Origin: SOJZ01 sp964556565 | GTDB taxonomy: Archaea; Thermoproteota; Bathyarchaeia; Bathyarchaeales; Bathyarchaeaceae | NCBI GenBank assembly: GCA_964556565.1 | Contig: CAZKWF010000001.1 | Location: forward strand, 1 to 64,000 | Direction of reading: 5' to 3' | Length of the DNA stretch: 64,000 bases | Part shown: one piece after another, positions 42,938 through 51,901 of the stretch | Numbering within the stretch: position 1 is the stretch's first letter | How the letters are laid out: the number at the start of each line of letters is the position of its first letter | Position numbers and translations under genes: made by a program | Notes under the pieces: model-generated | Database searches by the model: none | Seen by the model: the letters and a program-made list of their open reading frames with translations, nothing else | What the model was told of the DNA's origin: nothing

Positions 42938-43228
42938 CTATGTGATGTTCAGGGTCCCGTATTTCCCTACGTTTAGTTGAATCTCTCCTCTGAACGAAGT
43001 GATATATCCGTTTTCAATCTTGACTGTGTCGTCAACGTTAACTTGATCGATTTGTTCGTTCCACAGAGTTAGCTTTATTGTACCAGTGTCGTCGCTAACG
43101 AGAGCATCCGCAACGCGGTATGTCTCATTTTTGTACCTTGACTGAACCTCACGAGGATCTGATTTTTCGGTCACCTTTGCTACGACATTTACTCTCCGCA
43201 TTCCATTCCTCAACTCTTTAATTTTCAC
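42938..43228 (-). CDS. OB-fold single-stranded nucleic-acid-binding protein
   Basis: 96 residues. It reads as an RPA/SSB-like OB fold: GMRRVNVVAKVTEKSDPREV, then VADALVSDDTGTIKLTLWNE and VKIENGYITSFRGEIQLNVG. It likely binds single-stranded DNA or RNA. Its start overlaps the stop of the upstream TRAM gene (ATGA, 43225-43228). Confidence 0.86.
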   Translation of the reverse strand: MKIKELRNGMRRVNVVAKVTEKSDPREVQSRYKNETYRVADALVSDDTGTIKLTLWNEQIDQVNVDDTVKIENGYITSFRGEIQLNVGKYGTLNIT

Positions 43229-43518
43229 AACGTTTCCTCCTGTCTGCTTATTTTCTCCGCGATAGCAAATTTTTTCCCAACACTCACGATTTTCACCTTC
43301 AGACGCTCCCCAACCTTGACTTGAGGTACAAATATTAGAAAGTTTTGTATTCTCGCTATTCCGTCGCCTCTTGTGCCTATGTCATTTATGACCACATCGA
43401 TTTCTTGCCCTTTTCTAACTGGAACTGGTTGAAAAGGTATAGCGTCGAACTTCCGTTCTCTTTTATGTTTACGCCTCGGTCTTACGTGCCTTGGTTTTTC
43501 TGAAAGCCTTCTCGGCAT
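43225..43518 (-). CDS. TRAM-domain protein 2
   Basis: 97 residues. A strongly basic N-terminus (RPRRKHKRERK) precedes the TRAM core (VRKGQEIDVVINDIGTRGDG, FVPQVKVGERLKVKIV). Overlaps the next gene by four bases, so it is the first gene of a TRAM-OB-TRAM operon. The promoter (AAATTTATATTC on the minus strand, near 43640) lies about 120 bp upstream, leaving a leader of about 100 nt. Confidence 0.88.
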   Translation of the reverse strand: MPRRLSEKPRHVRPRRKHKRERKFDAIPFQPVPVRKGQEIDVVINDIGTRGDGIARIQNFLIFVPQVKVGERLKVKIVSVGKKFAIAEKISRQEETL

Positions 43519-43539
43519 CTGTTCTTTCGTCCCTTATCG

Positions 43540-43613
43540 CGGAACCAGCCATCCAGACAGAACTGCATTGTCGGTAAAGCGACTTCTAGCGTAGCTCCGT
43601 TCCGGTATGCCGG
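43540..43613 (-). promoter_or_regulatory. Possible structured leader of the TRAM-OB-TRAM operon
   Basis: Within the leader, CGGAAC (43540-43545) and GTTCCG (43599-43604) are complementary, and CCGGTATGCCGG (43602-43613) is a compact hairpin that would compete for the same bases. Such mutually exclusive pairing is what a switching leader would show. No known riboswitch was recognised. Confidence 0.35.
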
Positions 43614-43844
43614 TGAAGATGAAGGATTATTGATGTTGAATATAAATTTTGTCATGTGGCGATTTCGTAGATTGGAGGCGGTGGTAAGCAGGCTAGATCA
43701 AAAGACGCACGTGAACTAAACAGGCCAGGACCCACATAGAGAGACAAAGACGGGCATTTTCTTTCTGTCTGTCTCCAAGAAAACATTCAAATCTATCATA
43801 AAACGATAAGCTGAAAGCTATTCCTAGAGTTGGTAAGAGCTTAG

Positions 43845-43868
43845 TCGGCGTCATAGCCGAGTTTTTTT
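43845..43868 (+). terminator. Stem-loop with T-run
   Basis: TCGGC (43845-43849) and GCCGA (43856-43860) form a tight stem-loop followed by seven T (43862-43868). It has the shape of an intrinsic terminator on the plus strand, although no plus-strand gene is seen in 43519-43927. It may end an unrecognised transcript. Otherwise this 409-bp gap shows nothing. Confidence 0.4.
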
Positions 43869-43927
43869 GGTACTGAGAATGCGAAAAACTTGAAAGGTTA
43901 AAGAATGAATGGTAGACTTTCCGCTTG

Positions 43928-45130
43928 TCAGGTGGTATAAGGTTTGAATTTCCATTTTTCTCGCTCTGAACAAAGTTTCTTCATGATTTCTACAGCTTTT
44001 TCTTCAGGTATGGACATCATAATCTTGCCTACGTGTTTGCAAAGCTGTTTAACGGGGATGCATCTGCTCCAATCCGCACAATCATGAATCACGGTTTGAT
44101 TAGAAATGTCGATTAACACGCGATATTTACGAATCAACGCATTAACTCGTTCATCCGTAACCTCTTGAATTATGACTTCGCTATCCTTGATACCCTTGGC
44201 TCGCTTAATTTTGTAAACGGGCATTAGCACTTGGAGAAGCTCTTGGAAACCCATTTTCTCAATTTTTTCAGGCATGAACGTGGTCAAAGCCAGAGTCCGT
44301 TTCTCCATCGGCGGTGCCGTAGCTTTGGTTTTGAAATATGTCTCCACGGTCTTTTTTGCTTCTTTTTGTTTTGGCGTTAGGATGTCAAGCATTTCTAATA
44401 CTTGTAAGCAATTTCTCACCGCGTAGCCATGGTAGTGGTTGTTGAAGTATCCGTACACGGTTTTGGCTTTTTTTGCAGTTTCCTTGACCTTCGGAATCCA
44501 AGGCTCTAGTTCCTCCGTCTTGTAGCTGTAGTTGTACCATGGGCGTTCGCCTTTTCCATGCCACCTTATGTAGGCGATGTCACTTGTCACTTTCACTTCG
44601 GGCGGAAGTAATGGTTCATCCACAATCGTGTATGCAACCTCATACTTTTCAAGAAGCCTCCAGGTTTCATCTCTCAACCAAGAAGGGTCTCGAAACTCGA
44701 TGGCAAACTTAGACTCTGTGGGCAACAATTCGAAGAAAGTCTCCATTAGATCGAGGTCAAATTTTATGCCAGGAGGCAACTGAATGAGCACACATCCGAG
44801 TTTTCCGTTCAACTGCAACGGTTGCATCAGTTCACAAAAGCGTTGAATATCCTCCTCCACACCCTGTTTTGGGTCCAACTTCTTTTTATGCGTGATCAAT
44901 CTCGGAAGCTTGGCCGCGTACACAAAATCTGACTTGGTATATTTGAGCCAGCCCATGACCATGCCCTTTGAAGGATATGCGTAGAAGGTGGAGTTGATTT
45001 CGGCTGTCTTGAAAACTTCTGAATATGCTTTGAGCTTACTCGCTTTCTCAACCTTGTAAAAAGGGCCTATCCAATCTTTGTAGGACCATCCAGAGCACCC
45101 TAACAATATTTTGTTCACTAAACCCACCAC
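43928..45130 (-). CDS. DUF72 protein fused to a SWIM-like zinc finger
   Basis: 400 residues. Residues 1-245 are a DUF72 TIM-barrel domain (LLGCSGWSYKDWIGPFY, AEINSTFYAYP, FAIEFRDPSW, YIRWHGKGERPWYNYSY, GYFNNHYHGYA). The C-terminal part has HDCADWSRCIPVKQLCKHVG, a pattern of spaced Cys with a C-x-H, like SWIM zinc fingers that bind DNA or protein. DUF72 function is unknown. The fusion is not the usual form. It starts at GTG; two more in-frame GTGs follow closely, so the start is uncertain by a few codons. Confidence 0.85.
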   Translation of the reverse strand: MVGLVNKILLGCSGWSYKDWIGPFYKVEKASKLKAYSEVFKTAEINSTFYAYPSKGMVMGWLKYTKSDFVYAAKLPRLITHKKKLDPKQGVEEDIQRFCELMQPLQLNGKLGCVLIQLPPGIKFDLDLMETFFELLPTESKFAIEFRDPSWLRDETWRLLEKYEVAYTIVDEPLLPPEVKVTSDIAYIRWHGKGERPWYNYSYKTEELEPWIPKVKETAKKAKTVYGYFNNHYHGYAVRNCLQVLEMLDILTPKQKEAKKTVETYFKTKATAPPMEKRTLALTTFMPEKIEKMGFQELLQVLMPVYKIKRAKGIKDSEVIIQEVTDERVNALIRKYRVLIDISNQTVIHDCADWSRCIPVKQLCKHVGKIMMSIPEEKAVEIMKKLCSEREKWKFKPYTT

Positions 45131-45207
45131 GAGACTTGTATAATAAATGGAAACAGACTTGTATATTACTAATTGTTGAATTTGAAGCTGTTTGATTCAG
45201 CCAAGCA

Positions 45208-45366
45208 CTAGCGTTTTTCACCTCTAACGAAAAGGTAAGTTCTGTACGGTTTGAACCCTACTTTCTCGTATGCCCGTACAGCAGATGGATTGTCGCTGAG
45301 AACATGAATAAACGCCATTGGGCATCTTGTTAAGATTTTCTTAACCAATGAGGACACGATTGATGT
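45208..45366 (-). pseudogene. C-terminal fragment of a GNAT acetyltransferase
   Basis: About 52 codons reading ...FIHVLSDNPSAVRAYEKVGF then KPYRTYLFVRGEKR and a stop. That is the terminal motif B of GNAT enzymes, with no acetyl-CoA-binding half upstream (stop codon at 45367-45369). A remnant. Confidence 0.7.
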
Positions 45367-45476
45367 TTACGTATAGATTAACGTGTTGCGAATGTTCTTG
45401 TGCCCTAGGGTTCTCATCATATGAGGATTCTTGGTCTGTAAATGAGGGCAAGGATAGACGAGGCGACGTGATGTGG

Positions 45477-46598
45477 TCAAGTTTGTGCCTTGATTCCGTC
45501 GACTTTATGCTCCGCTTCGGTAATGTAAAGCCGAACGTTTTTTTTACACTTAATTTTTTCAATTATTCCTTGTGTGGTCAATTTCTGTACATGGTAGTTT
45601 ACGGTGTTCTTATGGAGCTTTAGTTGCCTGCAAATCACGACTTGGGTTATACCTGGGTTAGAGGCTATAAAACCTAATATTTTAGCTGCGTTCTTGTTCA
45701 GCAACGCAATACGAATTTGGACTTGGAGTCTGCTAGGTCTTCTTCCAGTTGGATAGAAGATGAGGTATCGCCCGCATCGATCGTGGCCGATGAAACGGAA
45801 ACGTTCAAGCACACTTAGGTGCCACTTAACTGCATGAACGCCTAAGCCAAAGTTTTTCGTTATTTCACGTAAGTGTGCCCCCGGGTGCTTTTTTAGATAC
45901 TCGTAGATTTTTCTGCGCTTCTCATTCGACAGAATAACAGTCTCTGAAAGTCGCCCCACTTGTACTAAAATTGTTATCGTTAAAGGATAGATATGATCAT
46001 CTGACAACCTTAAAGTTAGATGAAGTTTAAGAAAAGTAGTAAAAGAATCTTTTTTAATGATGCCAGATCCAACATAATGCATTTGAATAGGAGTCTGTTG
46101 AGCTGGCTTTGTACTTAAGTTCATAGCTTCTGCTTTGAAAATCTGGTCAGAAACTACCGTTGTAAAATTAAGTTTCCATGACTGTTCAGGAGATTTTATT
46201 GTAATGATAAAGGAATGGTCATTTGTAGTTTTATTACTACATTTTTCGTCAGACAAGTTATTGTCGTGTTGTACTTCAAACACAGATTTTATCTGTAAAT
46301 GTATAATTGTCGTTTGATTAAACATAAGTAACGTGTCATTGACAATTTCAATTACATTATCCGTATAATTTCTCGCGTAATTATTTACCTCGGTCCCTAA
46401 TTCAATAAGTTTGGTTTGAGTCAGTACCTTAGCAGAACTACCTTCAAAAGAAAGAACTCTCGGCGTTTGCAACGAGAAACAGACTAAAAGTAGAAGTGCT
46501 ATAATCACGCTAAAACGAATTTTCAACGTGTTACCCGCAATATTTAGGACCAAACTAATATAATTAAGATTTGGTACAAACTTTGTTCCAAAATCCAA
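45477..46598 (-). CDS. Membrane-anchored protein with two C-terminal winged helices
   Basis: 373 residues. A hydrophobic helix near residues 28-48 (FSVIIALLLLVCFSLQTP) is followed by a beta-rich region of about 170 residues with several N-x-T/S sites. The C-terminal part holds two winged helix-turn-helix units (about 220-280: REITKNFGLGVHAVKWHLSVL; about 300-360: TQVVICRQLKLHKNTVNYHV). A second, weak hydrophobic stretch just before the HTH units (IYPLTITILVQV) could cross the membrane, making this a one-component sensor-regulator. It is divergent from a secreted protein gene 40 bp away. Confidence 0.65.
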   Translation of the reverse strand: MDFGTKFVPNLNYISLVLNIAGNTLKIRFSVIIALLLLVCFSLQTPRVLSFEGSSAKVLTQTKLIELGTEVNNYARNYTDNVIEIVNDTLLMFNQTTIIHLQIKSVFEVQHDNNLSDEKCSNKTTNDHSFIITIKSPEQSWKLNFTTVVSDQIFKAEAMNLSTKPAQQTPIQMHYVGSGIIKKDSFTTFLKLHLTLRLSDDHIYPLTITILVQVGRLSETVILSNEKRRKIYEYLKKHPGAHLREITKNFGLGVHAVKWHLSVLERFRFIGHDRCGRYLIFYPTGRRPSRLQVQIRIALLNKNAAKILGFIASNPGITQVVICRQLKLHKNTVNYHVQKLTTQGIIEKIKCKKNVRLYITEAEHKVDGIKAQT

Positions 46599-46638
46599 TT
46601 ATGCATGTCTTCCCATCCTATTTATATGGGATGAAGGA

Positions 46639-47199
46639 ATGAAAATAAAACTAATGTGGACTAATGTGGCTCTGATTGCCTCATTAATCCTCGCGGTGAG
46701 TTTTCTGCCCCTGTTGATAAGCAATCCCAAACTCAGCCCTATTGTTACGTCGGAAGCTCAGCAAGAAGGGATACGTATGATTATGGAGACTATTATAATC
46801 TTCGACAATGGTACTAAAGTAAAAATAGGCCCCATAGAAGTTCCATGTCGTGTCGTCGAAGTGACTGATAGAGGTGACGTGGTCGTACCTGAGTATCTCC
46901 CTCCAGAAGCAAACATGGTAACAAAGACTCCAAGTGATTCCGATACCACGATAGCTGGACGAATAACATGGAGTGGACTAGGAAGCGGTTGGCATTATCT
47001 TCAGGCACCATTTAATTATACATTTTCAGCAACTCCAGTAGTAGCTATCGGGTGTTTCTACTCTTGGTCAGATTCTGGGCATATTGAGGATAAAAATAAT
47101 CCCGACAGTGGACTTGGGATATATACAACATATTTCTGGTACCGTGTCCAGTCTAGTGGCGCTGGCAGGGCGGGAGTTAATTTCTACGCGACGGATTAG
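46639..47199 (+). CDS. Secreted or surface-anchored hypothetical protein
   Basis: 186 residues with an N-terminal signal/anchor helix (LIASLILAVSFLPLLI), then a beta-rich body. The C-terminal section (GSGWHYLQAPFNYTFSATPV, then TTYFWYRVQ) has the look of a receptor-binding or H-type-lectin-like sandwich; this is impression only. It is divergent from the membrane winged-helix protein and may be its target. Confidence 0.6.
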   Translation: MKIKLMWTNVALIASLILAVSFLPLLISNPKLSPIVTSEAQQEGIRMIMETIIIFDNGTKVKIGPIEVPCRVVEVTDRGDVVVPEYLPPEANMVTKTPSDSDTTIAGRITWSGLGSGWHYLQAPFNYTFSATPVVAIGCFYSWSDSGHIEDKNNPDSGLGIYTTYFWYRVQSSGAGRAGVNFYATD

Positions 47200-47312
47200 C
47201 ACCAGAGCATCAGAGTTTTAGCGTCAACTCCTTTTCCTTTTTTGTCTGAGAGTTTTAGATTATAGTTGGATAAACGATTCTAAGGTGGAAAAAGCATTTG
47301 GAAGATATGTGA

Positions 47313-47976
47313 CTAAGACTTCAAGGACTCCTTGCCTTTTTTCCTGCCTATATCACTTCTTTTGTTTGCGTAGCCTTTGCATTTATGTGACTCTTCAGTG
47401 GCTACCACTCCGATGTTACTTCCCCACCCAGTGAAACGTGTACCCCCTAGCGAAATAAGCTTTCCATCAACCTTTATTCCCAACCAAAGCCTTCCATCAT
47501 ACCTTCAATGATCCGTTGGGATGCAGTCTCTCTCCACGACTCTGGATTTGCCTGTCTCATCAAACTAGCTATTTCTTTTGCATCAGTGGGAGTTAGCTTA
47601 ACTACTGGATGTTTAATGTGTAATCTTTCCTCACCTTTTTGCAAGGTCATTAAAATCAATTCGTGCCTTGTCAAGGGCTTGTATTTCTTGAGCACTAGGT
47701 TTTCATGTTCCATCAAAACTTGGATCTCAGCTTTTTCCAAATCGAGATATTCTAAAAGAGCGTTAGCAGCTTCAGCGCTTCCCCTCAGTTGAACTATGCT
47801 TTGTCTATAAGTCAACATCATTCCCTGTATCCGATTGTCTTTCAAAGCCAGCAGTATCTTTGTCGAGTTTTTCTCGAATTTCCAATCAAGAATGAAAAAA
47901 TGGTGATGAGGGCATCTTGATATACGTAGTTCCAAAAAATATCCTCAAACCTAGAGTCAAGAGGTAGTATTTCCAT
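47313..47976 (-). pseudogene. Decayed GNAT acetyltransferase with several frameshifts
   Basis: The N-terminal part (MEILPLDSRFEDIFWNYVYQ, from ATG 47976), the middle (FFILDWKFEKNSTKILLAL...) and the C-terminal part (WLGIKVDGKLISLGGTRFTG...) are each in a different frame. Breaks lie near 47909 and 47490. The longest intact piece is 47474-47935. After HKCKGYA the normal acetyltransferase ending is lost. Multiple independent lesions argue for a real pseudogene and not a sequencing error. Confidence 0.75.
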
Positions 47977-48076
47977 TTAAAATCACTCGTCTTTTCCACG
48001 TTTTCCTCTTTTTTTGAGATTACTACCGAAAAAGTCAAAAAGCACAGGCTTTGTTATACGTTTCGGTTACTTAACA

Positions 48077-48805
48077 ATGTGTCCTGCGAGGAAGAAAACG
48101 ACTATTAAAAAGAGCGACTTCATCATCCTCAATTATGTAGGTAGAGTTAAAGAAACAGGAGAAATCTTTGACACCACCTTCGAAGACGTAGCGAAAAAGG
48201 AAAAACTGTACAAAGAGGGAGAAATCTATGAACCGAGACTGATCGTTGTCGGAGAAGGCTGGGTATTGAAGGCCTTAGATGAGAGTCTACTAAAGTTCAA
48301 ACTAAAGAAAGCTTCCTCCGTCGAAATACCTCCGGAAAAGGCGTTCGGACCCCGAGATCCAGAAAAGGTCAAAATGGTCGCCCTTCGGAGACTAATCTCC
48401 CGCGGAATTACGCCTAAAATAGGAATGCGTCTCGAAGTTGATGGAAAACTCGCTACTATAAGAACTATGGGGTCTGGAAGAGTTCAACTGGATCATAACC
48501 CTCCCTTAGCTGGCAAAACCTTGGTTTATGACGTGACAGTTGAGAAAAAGCTTGAGACAAAAGCGGAAAAAATTGCTGCTCTCATCCACCGAAGAATACC
48601 TTCAGTAGACTTGAAGATGTTTCATGTGAAAATAGGAAAAACGGGCGTGGTTATAAACGTGCCCGAGGAAGCGTTTTATGTGGAAGGGCTACAGCTTGCG
48701 AAAAGAGGCATCGCTACCGACACACAAAGGTTTTTCCCAGAGACAACAACAGTGAAATTCGTTGAAACGTTTAAGAAGAAGGAAGTCAAGGCAAAAAAAC
48801 CTTGA
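48077..48805 (+). CDS. FKBP-type peptidyl-prolyl isomerase (long archaeal form)
   Basis: About 242 residues. The FKBP domain with an inserted-in-flap segment is visible: FIILNYVGRVKETGEIFDTT, GEGWVLKALDESLL and EIPPEKAFGPRDPEKV, then a DGKLATIRTMGSGRVQLDHN segment and LAGKTLVYDVTV. The C-terminal ~70 residues are a family-specific extension. It speeds proline isomerisation in folding. ATG 48077 (MCPARKK) is preferred over 48014. Confidence 0.9.
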   Translation: MCPARKKTTIKKSDFIILNYVGRVKETGEIFDTTFEDVAKKEKLYKEGEIYEPRLIVVGEGWVLKALDESLLKFKLKKASSVEIPPEKAFGPRDPEKVKMVALRRLISRGITPKIGMRLEVDGKLATIRTMGSGRVQLDHNPPLAGKTLVYDVTVEKKLETKAEKIAALIHRRIPSVDLKMFHVKIGKTGVVINVPEEAFYVEGLQLAKRGIATDTQRFFPETTTVKFVETFKKKEVKAKKP

Positions 48806-48879
48806 TGACGACAAGTTTTCACATTGCTTGACAACTACAAAGGTAACCACCGGCTTTCTGAGTCAACACCACTCCTGTT

Positions 48880-49944
48880 TCAATCTATCACACCCGTGGC
48901 TTTTACAATTTTCTCCGCAGAATCATAATCCAATCTTTTTTCTTCCAAAATCGTATATCGCTCAGGACGAATTGCACGAGCTCGTACTAAAGCCTGTATA
49001 ATATACTTCGGTTCTATTCCAAGCTCCGCAGCAGTGGTAGGAGCACCCACTTTTCGTAGCGTCTCTTTGATGTGTTTCCAATTCATTTCATAAAGGTATG
49101 CCATCATTATTGTTCCCACGCCACACTGTTCCCCATGCAAGCCTGGTTTTGACGCGATAAGATCGAGAGCGTGACTGAATAAATGTTCGGAGCCACTACA
49201 AGGTCTACTGCTTCCCGCGATGCTCATGGCGACCCCACAACTTATCAACGCCTCCAAGAGAACCCGAACTCCCTCTTCAATTCTATGTTCCATTATGCCC
49301 GCATTTTTCGCAACAAGCTTTGCACTCATCAAGGCTAAACTTGCAGCATATTCACCATAATACTCGTTTTTCACGCTATTGGCTAGTTTCCAGTCGCGAA
49401 CCGCTGTGAATTTAGATATTGCGTCTCCACATCCGCTTGCTGTGAAACGATGAGGTGCTTGGGTGATTATACTGGTATCTGCAATAATGGCCATAGGAGA
49501 CTGCGCCACATCAGAGTAAGGTTTGTCTAGCCCTTTAACTGACACGAAGGGGCTTGCAATTCCATCATGAGAGGCAGCGGTAGGTATGCTTATGAATGGA
49601 ATGTTTTGACGTGCAGAACTAAGTTTTGCAACGTCGATTTTGGTGCCGCCACCGACCCCAAGAACCACCTGCGGTTTTAACTCATGTATCCTTTTTTCAA
49701 CCAACTCAACATCTTTCATGGTGGAAGAGTCTACGATTATTTGATCAACATTCATTCTTGCATCATCGAGTAAATCAATGATTTTTTGACCTGCAATTGA
49801 ACGTGTGTGAGGACCCGTTACCGCAAAGGCGGATTCCGAAAAGCCAAGTTTTTTGCAAATATCCCAAACAAGTTCTAAGGTTTCGTTTCCCACAATGACT
49901 TCTCTCGGAAGTTGCATGCGATGTAGCTTCATAGTCAAGGGCAA
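48880..49944 (-). CDS. egsA: sn-Glycerol-1-phosphate dehydrogenase
   Basis: 354 residues. NAD(P)-binding GVGGGTKIDVAK, then SIPTAASHDGIASPF, metal-ligand regions SGCGDAISK and PCSGSEHLFSHALD, and GLHGEQCGVGTIMM. It makes the G1P backbone of archaeal membrane lipids from dihydroxyacetone phosphate. This fixes the window as archaeal. A UbiA-type gene is 1 kb away. Confidence 0.96.
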   Translation of the reverse strand: MPLTMKLHRMQLPREVIVGNETLELVWDICKKLGFSESAFAVTGPHTRSIAGQKIIDLLDDARMNVDQIIVDSSTMKDVELVEKRIHELKPQVVLGVGGGTKIDVAKLSSARQNIPFISIPTAASHDGIASPFVSVKGLDKPYSDVAQSPMAIIADTSIITQAPHRFTASGCGDAISKFTAVRDWKLANSVKNEYYGEYAASLALMSAKLVAKNAGIMEHRIEEGVRVLLEALISCGVAMSIAGSSRPCSGSEHLFSHALDLIASKPGLHGEQCGVGTIMMAYLYEMNWKHIKETLRKVGAPTTAAELGIEPKYIIQALVRARAIRPERYTILEEKRLDYDSAEKIVKATGVID

Positions 49945-50045
49945 TCACTGTTTCAAGGTCTCATTTTAATGAGTCTCAAAGCATTTTTAAATTGGTCGGT
50001 GAAGTGCCCATATTGTTAAATTCGCATTTACTTCAGTAAAACGAG

Positions 50046-50393
50046 CTATTCAGCTGGAGTTTCCCCAAGAAAGTCTTTTAGCACTTGTTGCACCGGCATT
50101 TCGAAAAGCTCCCGCAGTCGTTCCAGCAATTTCGTTCCTTCTTCTGTTATCGAGTAGTAATTGATACGCCTTCTACCTCTTTGCCTCCACTTGCTGACAG
50201 TGAACCCTTTTTCTTCCAGCTCGTAGAGTAGAGGGTACACTATGCCCGGACGGAAACTTTGACCAGTTAATCTTTTCATCTCCTTCACAATTCTGTATCC
50301 CGACATAGGCTCCCGGCTGACTAACCAAAGAATGATAGCTCTGTTAAAACCTCTGATGGTAGTTTTAATCAAGTCTTTCTCCATGTCAGCCAA
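50046..50393 (-). CDS. PadR-family regulator A
   Basis: 115 residues. The winged helix contains REPMSGYRIVKEM, RPGIVYPLLYELEEKGF and the wing INYYSITEEGTKLL. A short C-terminal helix is present for dimerisation. It is a paralogue of the next gene, 132 bp upstream on the same strand. Confidence 0.9.
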   Translation of the reverse strand: MADMEKDLIKTTIRGFNRAIILWLVSREPMSGYRIVKEMKRLTGQSFRPGIVYPLLYELEEKGFTVSKWRQRGRRRINYYSITEEGTKLLERLRELFEMPVQQVLKDFLGETPAE

Positions 50394-50525
50394 TGATGAA
50401 GCCTCTAGCTACCTCATTAGACTTCCTCAGGTCTTGATATGATTTACGTGAAGGCCAGTTGAAGCCTTTTCCCACAAGTGTAGGAGACTCGAGGAACTTC
50501 AATTTTCAAAAAGTTGATACATAAA

Positions 50526-50867
50526 CTAATCGATCTCGCCTTTGTCAGCCAGCATATCTGTAATGAGCTCTTTGATCGGCATTTTGAAAAAATTGCGAAC
50601 TCTACCTAGAAGGTTCTCGCCTTTTTTGGTTAGTGAGTAATATTTTATTTTACGTTTGCCCTTTTCAATCCATTTACTTACGGTGAAACCGCCTTTTTCT
50701 AAATGGTGGAGAAAAGGATATACTATTCCAGGCTTCAACTTCTGCCCAGTTAGTTTAGTGAACTCCTTCATGAGCTCGTATCCAGATCTTGGTTTAACGT
50801 ACAGAAGCCATAGTATTATTGGTTTATTGAGCCCTCGTATGAATGCGTAAACGAAGTTTTTGACCAT
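50526..50867 (-). CDS. PadR-family regulator B
   Basis: 113 residues. Shares IRGxNxxIILWLxxxxPxSGY and KPGIVYPFLHHLEKGGF-like blocks with regulator A. The start overlaps the promoter of the divergent ubiA gene, where TTATATATATC provides a TATA-like box; it may regulate ubiA and itself. Inducer unknown. Confidence 0.9.
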   Translation of the reverse strand: MVKNFVYAFIRGLNKPIILWLLYVKPRSGYELMKEFTKLTGQKLKPGIVYPFLHHLEKGGFTVSKWIEKGKRKIKYYSLTKKGENLLGRVRNFFKMPIKELITDMLADKGEID

Positions 50868-50950
50868 GTGCTCACCAGGTAGTAAGTCTTATATATATCA
50901 AAATTTAAATGTTTTGCAATTTGTGATACGAAATCTCTGGGGGTGCTTGG

Positions 50951-51832
50951 ATGTTTCAATATCTCAGGGCTTGCAGAGTCGATAGTTGGATCGGATGGGC
51001 TTTCAGTTTTGGTTTGGGAAGCATAATCTTTGACCTTCCCCCTTTTGAACGCGCTGCCATAGTTTTTACAGCTTTCCTGCTCGTCACAGCCAGCGTCTTC
51101 GTTTTAAATCAATACGTTGACCGTGAAGCGGATCAAAAAAACAAAGTCAAATCACGTTTACCTGTTGCATCAGGGAAAATAACACCACGTAATGCATTGA
51201 TTTTTTCCTTATTACTGATCATCTTAGGTTTAGCTCTGGTTTTCGTAGTTGATGTTTATCTCTCTGCGTTGTTTCTTATATATCTCGGACTATGGACTGC
51301 CTACTCCACTCCACCTTTCAGGCTTAAAGCTCTGCCAGTTGTAGACCTCGTCGTTTCAGGTTTAGGTGCCGGGTTTTTACCATTCTTCATGGGTTTGGGA
51401 GTGACTCACCACCTAAACAGTGATGTTTCATTAATTATGTTAGTTGCCATACCCTTAACATTGATTCACTCAGGAGGTCACATAATTCAAGCCGTCGGAG
51501 ACTGTGAAGCAGACAGTGAAACGGGGATTAACACCTCTGCCGTAAAGTATGGAAAGAAGAAAACTGTTGTAGTTGCTGGGTTAATGATACTTGTGGCAGT
51601 TCTCTCACCATTTGTATATTCAGCTTTTGGTTTACTCTCTTATAGCCACCTACTTTTGTTTTTTATACTCTTTCCGCTTTCCATGCCTGTTGTTAAACGA
51701 TATGCAGATGTTTTGAAAGACCCTTCAACAAGAAGCGTCGTTAACCTACAGAAAACAGCTGGAAAGTATGGGACCATCGCAATAGCCGTAGTGTGGGCTT
51801 ATGCAGTGTTTACAAAGATAGCTGGCTTCTAA
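50951..51832 (+). CDS. UbiA-family prenyltransferase
   Basis: 293 residues with about nine transmembrane helices. The two metal/prenyl-diphosphate motifs are NQYVDREAD (N-x3-D-x3-D) and GDCEADSETG (D-x3-D). In archaea such enzymes include digeranylgeranylglyceryl phosphate synthase; proximity to egsA makes that role attractive but not proven. Confidence 0.86.
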   Translation: MFQYLRACRVDSWIGWAFSFGLGSIIFDLPPFERAAIVFTAFLLVTASVFVLNQYVDREADQKNKVKSRLPVASGKITPRNALIFSLLLIILGLALVFVVDVYLSALFLIYLGLWTAYSTPPFRLKALPVVDLVVSGLGAGFLPFFMGLGVTHHLNSDVSLIMLVAIPLTLIHSGGHIIQAVGDCEADSETGINTSAVKYGKKKTVVVAGLMILVAVLSPFVYSAFGLLSYSHLLLFFILFPLSMPVVKRYADVLKDPSTRSVVNLQKTAGKYGTIAIAVVWAYAVFTKIAGF

Positions 51833-51901
51833 AGGCTCAACATAGAACCTGCAAGATGTTAATGGCTAATCTCAACGCCAAAAAAGCTGGGGAGGTTTGC
51901 G

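Noticed and set aside
43727..43780. GGACCCACATAGAGAGACA as a further copy of the hairpin/GA element
   Set aside because: No G-run or palindrome, no GCAAAYAAC box, and no gene follows in that orientation.
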